From positions 16,260-80,259 of the forward strand of contig CALRTZ010000008.1 in NCBI GenBank assembly GCA_943371235.1: DNA of 64,000 nucleotides. Direction: 5' to 3'. Source of the stretch: CAJBVG01 sp943371235. GTDB lineage: Bacteria > Bacteroidota > Bacteroidia > Sphingobacteriales > Sphingobacteriaceae. Both the position numbers and the translations under genes were made by a program. The notes beneath the pieces are model-generated. The model was not told where the DNA came from. It did not search any database and saw only the letters and a list, made by a program, of their open reading frames with translations. Numbering within the stretch: position 1 is the stretch's first letter; every line of letters begins with the position of its first letter. Below, piece after piece: positions 43,267 through 49,725 of this stretch.

Positions 43267-43821
43267 ATGGAAGTAATTATCAATCAGGCAAAAGTTTCTC
43301 TACATCAGAAATATAAAATAAGTATAGGTTCTGTAGAGAAATATTTAGCCTCCAAGAAATTGTTCAAGTTTTTAGCCGAAATAGAACTGAAAGAAGTCGA
43401 CACAGAAGTATTAAAATTTACGATAAAACGTAAATGGGATTGGTTGAAATACTCATATGATATAAGCGTTGCGCAATTTAGAGTATATGAATTCAGAACC
43501 ATTAGTTTTTGGAAAAATCATTATCAATGTATTGCAGGGGTAGATAAATATGATATCTACGGACACAAAGGGAGGAAACATTCTGTTTATTTGAACGATA
43601 AAATGATTGGCTTTTGGGAGTTAGGTAGTTTAACTTGGTTTGAAGGCGATACCTATAAAATGAAGGTGAATAATAATATAAATGTAGATCTAATTATTGC
43701 ATTTTGCATTATATTGGATGATGCAAAACATGATAATAAAAGAAGCGCAATGAATTATAATTTTGGTTGGTTTGGTCCGCAAGTACGCGAATTTGATACC
43801 ACTTGGGTAGAAAACAATTGA
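43267..43821 (+). CDS. Hypothetical protein, possibly tubby C-terminal-like fold
   Basis: 184 aa, no signal peptide. Beta-strand rich with a DKYDIYGHKGRKHSVYLNDKMIGFWEL stretch that resembles LURP-one/tubby-like domains (a repeating strand pattern around YxIY-G-...-SVYLND). I regard this only as a possibility. It lies between a heptad array and a degenerate family A-like spacer (43822-43863, ATTGTGG, AGTTGCGG) before the next gene. Confidence 0.45.
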   Translation: MEVIINQAKVSLHQKYKISIGSVEKYLASKKLFKFLAEIELKEVDTEVLKFTIKRKWDWLKYSYDISVAQFRVYEFRTISFWKNHYQCIAGVDKYDIYGHKGRKHSVYLNDKMIGFWELGSLTWFEGDTYKMKVNNNINVDLIIAFCIILDDAKHDNKRSAMNYNFGWFGPQVREFDTTWVENN

Positions 43822-43863
43822 ATTGTGGAGTTGCGGATTATTAATTATTAAACCGAAGAGAAA

Positions 43864-44832
43864 ATGAAAGCGATTGGATATTATGAATATGGCACAGCTG
43901 ATGTGCTGAGAATGGTAGATGTAAATAAACCTCAACCTCAATCAAATGAAGCATTAGTAAAGATTCAATGTTCTACTGTAAACAGAACTGATACTGGATT
44001 CCGTATGGCTGAATATTTCATTTCACGTTTTTTTAGTGGATTATTAAAACCCAAACAACCAATTTTAGGAACTGAGTTTTCTGGTATAGTAGAGGAAGTA
44101 GGTTCTTCTGTTAATGATTATAAAGTTGGCGATAGAGTTTTCGGATTGAGTACTTATAAATTTGGCACTCATGCAGAATATATTTGCATAAAAGAAAAAG
44201 GGTCGATGACAATAATTCCAGAGAATTATAGCTTCGAAGAAGCCGCTTGTGTGTTAGATGGATTAATGTTGGCACAAAATTACATTCGAAAAATAGATTT
44301 CAGCAAAAATCCTAGGATAATGATTAATGGCGCTACAGGTTCAATTGGCACTGCTTGTTTGCAATTAGCAAAAATAAATGGAGCTTATGTAACTGCCGTG
44401 GGAAATACTAAAAACTTAGCGTTATTAAAAAGTTTGGGGGCAGATAAATTAATAGATTTTACTAAAGAAGATTTCACAAACGATTTGGAGAAGTATGATT
44501 TTGTAATTGATGCAGTGGGCAAGAGTACATTCTTTAAATGTAAGAGAATATTAAAACCTAAAGGAGTATATTTCTCAACTGAACTAGGTCCATATAGCCA
44601 AAACGTTTACTTACCTCTGTTTACATTTTTCAGTACAGGTAAAAAAATAAAATTTCCGATACCAACAGATAACCGTGCATTAATTGAATTTTTTGCATCC
44701 ATAATTTCAACTGGAAAATACAAAGCAATAATAGACTCCGAATATCCTTTAGAAAAAACGGCAGACGCACATAGGTATGTAGAACGTGGAGAGAAAACTG
44801 GTAATGTATTAATTAGAGTTGCAAACAAGTAG
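43864..44832 (+). CDS. MDR-family NAD(P)-dependent oxidoreductase (quinone reductase-like)
   Basis: 322 aa. The N-terminal GroES-like domain (GTEFSGIVEEVGSSVNDYKVGDRVFG) is followed by a Rossmann domain (INGATGSIGTACLQLAK, with KLIDFTKEDF). Zinc-ligand cysteines are not evident, so quinone reductase / zeta-crystallin type is favoured over zinc alcohol dehydrogenase. Substrate unknown. A bidirectional terminator separates it from recA. Confidence 0.85.
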   Translation: MKAIGYYEYGTADVLRMVDVNKPQPQSNEALVKIQCSTVNRTDTGFRMAEYFISRFFSGLLKPKQPILGTEFSGIVEEVGSSVNDYKVGDRVFGLSTYKFGTHAEYICIKEKGSMTIIPENYSFEEAACVLDGLMLAQNYIRKIDFSKNPRIMINGATGSIGTACLQLAKINGAYVTAVGNTKNLALLKSLGADKLIDFTKEDFTNDLEKYDFVIDAVGKSTFFKCKRILKPKGVYFSTELGPYSQNVYLPLFTFFSTGKKIKFPIPTDNRALIEFFASIISTGKYKAIIDSEYPLEKTADAHRYVERGEKTGNVLIRVANK

Positions 44833-44869
44833 GTCGGTAATTATTTGATTGCTTGAAAACTATTCAAAT

Positions 44870-44903
44870 AAAAAAAGCGACCCATTGCTGAGTCGCTTTA
44901 AAA
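44870..44903. terminator. Bidirectional terminator between the oxidoreductase and recA genes
   Basis: AAAGCGAC (44874-44881) and GTCGCTTT (44892-44899) form an 8-bp stem with a further 2 bp beyond one mismatch, flanked by A and T runs on both sides. The position between convergent genes fits termination in both directions. Confidence 0.85.
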
Positions 44904-44936
44904 CATAAAACATGAAATCTCCTAGCTAATAAAAAA

Positions 44937-45950
44937 TTATGCTTTCTCTTCTAACAATTCAGGGGTTACCACTGCTTTGATTTTCACTTCCAATTCTTCC
45001 ATTAGTTCGGGATTATCTTCAATGAGTTGCTTCACAGCATCTCTTCCTTGTCCTAATTTAGTATCACCGTAACTAAACCAAGAACCTGATTTCTTTATAA
45101 TTTCATAGTCGACTCCTAAATCTACAATTTCGCCTGATTTAGAGATCCCTCTTCCGTACATGATATCGAATTCTGCAATACGGAACGGAGGTGCTACTTT
45201 GTTTTTAACAATCTTAACTTTCACTCTGTTTCCAGAAACTTCATCAGCATCTTTAATTTGCCCAGTTCTACGAATATCTAAACGAACTGATGCATAAAAC
45301 TTCAAGGCATTACCACCGGTAGTGGTTTCAGGATTACCGAACATTACTCCAATTTTTTCTCTCAATTGGTTGATAAAAATACAGCAACATCCTGTTTTAC
45401 TAATGGTACCTGTAAGCTTACGTAATGCTTGCGACATTAATCTTGCTTGTAATCCCATTTTAGAATCGCCCATCTCACCTTCAATCTCCCCTTTAGGAAC
45501 TAAAGCCGCTACAGAGTCGATTACAATAATATCTATCGCGCCTGATCTAATTAAATTATCAGCAATTTCTAATGCTTGCTCACCATTATCAGGTTGAGAA
45601 ATCAATAAATTCTCTACATCAACCCCTAATTTTTTTGCGTAAAATTTATCAAATGCATGTTCTGCATCTATAAATGCCGCAATGCCTCCTTTTTTCTGAG
45701 CCTCTGCTATTGCGTGTATTGCTAAGGTTGTTTTACCAGATGATTCCGGACCGTAAATTTCTACGACTCTACCTTTTGGTAATCCACCTATGCCTAATGC
45801 AATATCTAAGCCTAATGAGCCTGTTGATATGGCTTCTATTTGTTCTATTGGATTATCCCCTAATTTCATCACTGTCCCCTTTCCGTAGGTTTTTTCTAAT
45901 TTATCTAAAGTTAACTGTAGTGCCTTTAGCTTTTCTTTTGCGTCTGCCAT
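44937..45950 (-). CDS. recA: Recombinase RecA
   Basis: 337 aa from the chosen ATG at 45950 (MADAKEKLKALQ). Walker A GPESSGKTTLAIHA and KMGLQARLMSQALRKL are typical, as is the C-terminal SGSWFSYGD. It mediates homologous recombination and the SOS response. The frame is open 21 codons upstream, but those are AT-rich spacer. In that spacer a TAATTTTG -7-like box lies at 46026-46033 on the minus strand; no -33 partner is evident. Confidence 0.96.
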   Translation of the reverse strand: MADAKEKLKALQLTLDKLEKTYGKGTVMKLGDNPIEQIEAISTGSLGLDIALGIGGLPKGRVVEIYGPESSGKTTLAIHAIAEAQKKGGIAAFIDAEHAFDKFYAKKLGVDVENLLISQPDNGEQALEIADNLIRSGAIDIIVIDSVAALVPKGEIEGEMGDSKMGLQARLMSQALRKLTGTISKTGCCCIFINQLREKIGVMFGNPETTTGGNALKFYASVRLDIRRTGQIKDADEVSGNRVKVKIVKNKVAPPFRIAEFDIMYGRGISKSGEIVDLGVDYEIIKKSGSWFSYGDTKLGQGRDAVKQLIEDNPELMEELEVKIKAVVTPELLEEKA

Positions 45951-46141
45951 GATTATGTATTTTATGTATGTTTTATTGTTTTGTTTCCTAATATTTGCTA
46001 AAATTAATAGCATTTATTTAGCAAACAAAATTATTTTATCAACATTATGTATTATATTGATAATCAAGAATATAAAATGAATAATTTCATTTCCATTCTT
46101 AATTACTTTACAATAATGCTACAAATATAAGTAAAACACAA

Positions 46142-46191
46142 CTGCATATATGCAGGTTTTTTTATGCAGGATGATATATGCAGGATGATAT
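46142..46191. repeat. CTGCA palindrome with T run plus tandem 14-bp units
   Basis: CTGCATATATGCAG (46142-46155) is a perfect palindrome followed by G and seven T residues, mirroring the element at 4288. Immediately after, ATGCAGGATGATAT occurs twice in perfect tandem (46164-46177, 46178-46191). It lies in the recA upstream spacer (295 bp), away from the recA start. Confidence 0.7.
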
Positions 46192-46196
46192 ATGAT

Positions 46197-46233
46197 GTTA
46201 AATGGCTTTTACAGAACGTAAAAGCCATTTAAC
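46197..46233 (-). terminator. Perfect 15-bp stem-loop after the SRPBCC-VOC gene
   Basis: A 15-bp stem (left arm GTTAAATGGCTTTTA) with a 7-base loop at 46212-46218, located 12 bp after the stop of the convergent-side SRPBCC-VOC gene. There is no T-tract on the minus strand, so it may act as a 3' RNA stabiliser rather than an intrinsic terminator. Confidence 0.7.
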
Positions 46234-46245
46234 AAATTTTTATGT

Positions 46246-47211
46246 TCAAGAATTTTGATGAGTTAACATCCAATTAATTCCATATTTATCTTTTAATTCA
46301 GCAAAATAAGCCCCAAAAAACATATCCTTTAAAGGCATCGAAACAGTTCCTCCATCAGAAAGTGCCTTAAATAATCTTTCTGTTTCTTCTCTTGTGGAGG
46401 GTTCTACATTTATGTGCATATTATTTCCATGGTTCAATACAAATCCCATACTCTCTGGCGCATCGGTTGCCATTAATATATATCCAGGTAATATTTCTAA
46501 CTCTGCATGTATAATTAAGTTCTTTTGTTCTTCTGTCATTCCCGATGCTTCTTCGGGTAACTTAATATCACTAAACCGTTGCAATCCTTTTCCAACAAAA
46601 GTTCCATTAAACACTTTTTGATAAAATTTCATTGCCTCTTCTGTGTTGCCAGGAAAATTCAAATAAAAAGTAACCCTTGCATTGTTATTTTTTTTATTCT
46701 GCTTTCTCAACTTAAATTGTGTACTTAAATAATGATCTAAATTAGTTAAGCCCATACTAAAGCCTTCCTTAAATCCTAACTCAATTATCTTCTCCAAATC
46801 TTCCACACTTTTGTATTCAATATTAATAGATACTTTTGTTTGCTCCCCTTCTTCTATAAATGTATTTGTCCATTTTGCACTTGGCAGTATATTCGTTACG
46901 GTCCCATGCTCATCGCAAAAATCGTCTGTTGCTATATAATATTGATGTTGCTCAATTTTCTTATAATCTGCACGGCACCAATGGCGCTCGCCCTCCGGAC
47001 TAATCATCGAATACAACCAATATCCTCCTTCTCTAAAATCCATAAATTTAGTTTCGTTTTTATACGGTTTAGGTGCCCACCATTGATCGAGTATTTCTGG
47101 TTCTGTCCATGCGGCCCATACCAATTCTATTGCTGCATCGAAACTTCTTTCTACCAATATTTTTTTGTTGAGTTTATCAACCTCAAAAATCATTTCTTTT
47201 AGGTTTTTCAT
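46246..47211 (-). CDS. SRPBCC (AHSA1-type) and VOC domain fusion protein
   Basis: 321 aa. Residues ~15-165 are an SRPBCC/AHSA1 domain (ERSFDAAIELVWAAWTEPEILDQWWAPKP). After a Lys/Asn-rich linker (~172-178), residues ~180-320 are a PhnB-like VOC domain (NNARVTFYLNFPGNTEEAMKFYQ, ILPGYILMATDAPESMGF, DKYGINWMLTH). These domains usually occur as separate neighbouring genes, so this looks like a fusion. The start overlaps the ArsR stop (ATGA), indicating translational coupling to its likely repressor. Confidence 0.85.
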   Translation of the reverse strand: MKNLKEMIFEVDKLNKKILVERSFDAAIELVWAAWTEPEILDQWWAPKPYKNETKFMDFREGGYWLYSMISPEGERHWCRADYKKIEQHQYYIATDDFCDEHGTVTNILPSAKWTNTFIEEGEQTKVSINIEYKSVEDLEKIIELGFKEGFSMGLTNLDHYLSTQFKLRKQNKKNNNARVTFYLNFPGNTEEAMKFYQKVFNGTFVGKGLQRFSDIKLPEEASGMTEEQKNLIIHAELEILPGYILMATDAPESMGFVLNHGNNMHINVEPSTREETERLFKALSDGGTVSMPLKDMFFGAYFAELKDKYGINWMLTHQNS

Positions 47212-47528
47212 TTTTTCTTAGATTTTAAATTGATAAGTACTTTGTCTAAATTATCAAAACGACTCTCCCATAAACCACGAAACTGCGCAATCCATTTATC
47301 TACTTCTTTCATTTTTTTAGCATTTAAATGATAATGAATTTCTCTGCCTTGTTGTTCTTGCTTAAGCAATTCGCATTCTACTAAAATTTGAATATGTTTT
47401 GATACGGCTTGTCTACTGCTATCAAAATTTTCGGCAATAGCGTTAGGCGTCATTGCTCCTAAAGCAATTAAACTTAATATGGCTCTTCGCGTTGGATCTG
47501 CGATTGCCTGAAATACATCTCTTCTCAT
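47208..47528 (-). CDS. ArsR-family transcriptional regulator
   Basis: 106 aa from the ATG at 47528 (MRRDVFQAIADPTRRAIL). Winged-helix features are visible (LIALGAMTPNAIAENFDSSRQAVSKHIQILVECELLKQEQQGREIHYHL). No clear metal-site cysteines, so it belongs to the non-metal ArsR group that commonly precedes AHSA1 genes. The longer frame upstream is rejected. Upstream, two GCAACCTTT words (about 47544 and 47571) may be half-sites of its operator. Confidence 0.87.
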   Translation of the reverse strand: MRRDVFQAIADPTRRAILSLIALGAMTPNAIAENFDSSRQAVSKHIQILVECELLKQEQQGREIHYHLNAKKMKEVDKWIAQFRGLWESRFDNLDKVLINLKSKKK

Positions 47529-47606
47529 AATATTATAATTTATGCAACCTTTCGGTAGCAAATATAAACGCAACCTTTTAATTGCGCAAATAATTAGGAA
47601 AATATT

Positions 47607-48245
47607 TTAAAGATTTTTTGAATAGTACTTACAATACATACTAATAGGGCATATTTCGCACTTTGGGCTTCGGGCTAAACATGTATATCGGCCATGTAAA
47701 ATGAGCCAATGGTGTGCAATGTGTACTTTCTCTGCTGGGATAAATTTTATTAATTGTTTTTCTGCAGCTAAGGGAGTTTTAGCATTGGTAGTTAAACCTA
47801 AGCGTGCAGAAACTCTAAAAACGTGTGTGTCTACGGCCATTGCAGGTGCATGGTGAATGACAGATACAATTACGTTGGCGGTTTTTCTGCCCACACCTGG
47901 TAATTGTTGTAACTCTTCAACGGTTGAAGGGACTTCTGCATTAAATTTATCCATCAACATTTTTCCCATGCCTACTAAATGTTTGGCTTTATTGTTTGGA
48001 TAACTTACACTTCTTATGTAGCTGAATACTTCTTCAACACTTGCATTTGCAAGCACTTCAGGGTGTGGAAAAGCAGCGAATAATTTGGGAGTAACTAAAT
48101 TTATTCTTTTATCAGTGCATTGTGCTGAAAGTATTACCGCAATAAGTAATTCAAACGAATTAGTATAATGCAATTCTGTTTCGGCCTCGGGCACATGTTT
48201 CTCGAAATAATTTAAAACATGTTCGTATCGTTCTTTTTTGTTCAT
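47607..48245 (-). CDS. nth: Endonuclease III (DNA glycosylase/AP lyase)
   Basis: 212 aa. The helix-hairpin-helix LQQLPGVGRKTANVIVS includes the catalytic lysine, with the catalytic aspartate in AVDTHVFRV. The C-terminal [4Fe-4S] cluster has the CX6CX2CX5C pattern starting at CLARSPKC. It removes oxidised pyrimidines in base-excision repair. It is complete and typical. Confidence 0.95.
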   Translation of the reverse strand: MNKKERYEHVLNYFEKHVPEAETELHYTNSFELLIAVILSAQCTDKRINLVTPKLFAAFPHPEVLANASVEEVFSYIRSVSYPNNKAKHLVGMGKMLMDKFNAEVPSTVEELQQLPGVGRKTANVIVSVIHHAPAMAVDTHVFRVSARLGLTTNAKTPLAAEKQLIKFIPAEKVHIAHHWLILHGRYTCLARSPKCEICPISMYCKYYSKNL

Positions 48246-48278
48246 CTTTTAAAAAAGTATCGTTACGAAATTGCAAAA

Positions 48279-48854
48279 TTAATTTGAATCTGATATCAAT
48301 AATTCGTCGACTGTTTTACGTGCTCTTGGAGTTAGTTCTCTAGTTTTATAGGGTTCTTCTAACTTTTCTGCATCATCTAAATAACCAATAGCTATGATAC
48401 ATTGAGGAATTAATCCTTGTTCGTATTGTAAATTATCTAGTAAAATTTGTTTGTCGTAACCAGCCATCGGGTGACAATAAATATGCATGCTAGTAGCTTG
48501 CAGAAGTAAGTAACCTGTAGCAATACCAACATCGTGAGATGCCCATGCATTTGGTTTTTCATTTGCACTAAATGTATCTCTAGCAAAAATGGTGATGAAC
48601 GCTGCTGCATTTTTACACCATGGTTTGTTGCCTTGCATTAAACTTTCCCAAACTTTATCGAAACTCGCATCATTCTTTTTAGCCACATGAAATTTCCAAG
48701 GCTGTTCGTTGTTAGCACTTGGTGCCCATGAGGCTGCCTCAAGTAATGTATTGATCGTATCATTAGAAATTTCAGTATTAGCGAAACTTCTGGCACTCCA
48801 TCTATTTTTGATTAATTCGTTAACCGGAAATTGGGTATTGGCTATTTTTATCAT
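48279..48854 (-). CDS. Nitroreductase-family flavoprotein
   Basis: 191 aa. FMN-binding segments RWSARSFANTEIS and ASWAPSANNEQPWKFHV are recognisable. These enzymes reduce nitroaromatics and quinones with NAD(P)H. It begins 1 bp after the pirin stop, so both are one operon, presumably for quinone or electrophile defence (inference from the pairing). Confidence 0.88.
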   Translation of the reverse strand: MIKIANTQFPVNELIKNRWSARSFANTEISNDTINTLLEAASWAPSANNEQPWKFHVAKKNDASFDKVWESLMQGNKPWCKNAAAFITIFARDTFSANEKPNAWASHDVGIATGYLLLQATSMHIYCHPMAGYDKQILLDNLQYEQGLIPQCIIAIGYLDDAEKLEEPYKTRELTPRARKTVDELLISDSN

Positions 48855-48855
48855 A

Positions 48856-49572
48856 TTAAGCGTTCATTGGTACATCCATTAACAAGATCTCGGCATTTGT
48901 GTTTGCTTCAATTGTTAATTGTGTTGCATCTGTAATTCCTAATCCATCTCTTTTATTTAATTTCTCACCATTTATCGTAACATCTCCCTCTAAAATAAAA
49001 GCATATACCCCGTTGCCTTCTTTTTTAATCATGTATTCTGATGTTTTTCCTGGTTCAAACTTTCCTAAATGAAACCATGCATCTTGATGAATCCACACTC
49101 CCTCATCATCTGCATTAGGAGATAGTATCTGTTGAAATTTATTTAAACGGTCTGCTGGATTTAAAGTAATTTGATCATATCTAGGCGTAACATTCCTTTT
49201 ATTTGGAAATACCCAAATCTGTAAAAATTTTACTTGCTGATCTTTATTCTTATTGTATTCGCTATGTGAAATTCCAGTACCCGCACTCATTACTTGCACA
49301 TCTCCATGCCTAATCACCGTTTTATTTCCCATGCTATCTTGATGTTCCAAATCTCCTTCTAGTGGTATAGAAATGATCTCCATATTATCATGCGGATGCG
49401 TACCAAAGCCCATTGCTTGTGATACAGTATCGTCATTTAACACTCTCAATACTCCAAAATGAGTACGCGATGGCTCAAAATAATGCCCAAAACTAAATGT
49501 ATGATAAGAATTTAGCCAGCCAAAATTTGCGTTTCCTCTAGTTTCTGCTTTGTGAATAATGTGTTTTTCCAT
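48856..49572 (-). CDS. Pirin-family protein (quercetinase-like bicupin)
   Basis: 238 aa. The pirin N-terminal cupin is clear: HTFSFGHYFEPSRTHFGVLRVLNDD, then the metal-ligand set in THPHDNMEIISIPLEG and GTGISHSEYN. Bacterial homologues such as YhhW oxidise flavonols or sense redox state. First gene of the pirin-nitroreductase unit, with a 22-bp palindrome 14 bp upstream of its start. Confidence 0.88.
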   Translation of the reverse strand: MEKHIIHKAETRGNANFGWLNSYHTFSFGHYFEPSRTHFGVLRVLNDDTVSQAMGFGTHPHDNMEIISIPLEGDLEHQDSMGNKTVIRHGDVQVMSAGTGISHSEYNKNKDQQVKFLQIWVFPNKRNVTPRYDQITLNPADRLNKFQQILSPNADDEGVWIHQDAWFHLGKFEPGKTSEYMIKKEGNGVYAFILEGDVTINGEKLNKRDGLGITDATQLTIEANTNAEILLMDVPMNA

Positions 49573-49585
49573 TGTAATTGCTGTT

Positions 49586-49607
49586 TATATATGTTTAAAC
49601 ATATATA
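49586..49607. promoter_or_regulatory. Perfect 22-bp palindrome upstream of pirin: candidate operator
   Basis: Arms of 11 bp centred on GTTTAAAC (49593-49600), flanked by alternating TA on both sides, with no mismatch. It lies 14-35 bp upstream of the pirin ATG, in the promoter or 5' leader. A dimeric repressor such as a MarR/HxlR-type quinone sensor would fit, but no such gene is adjacent. Confidence 0.7.
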
Positions 49608-49725
49608 TTAGATTTTGGTTTTAAATTTGATAATAAAAATGTGCATAAAATTTAACGCACCTATGATTACATATCGTAAATATCTCAAATCTAATCCCTA
49701 CTTTAGAAGGCTTTTATAAAAAATA

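Noticed and set aside
45951..46013. 21-codon upstream extension of recA
   Set aside because: AT-rich spacer without the typical RecA N-terminus; MADAKEKL at 45950 is a standard start.
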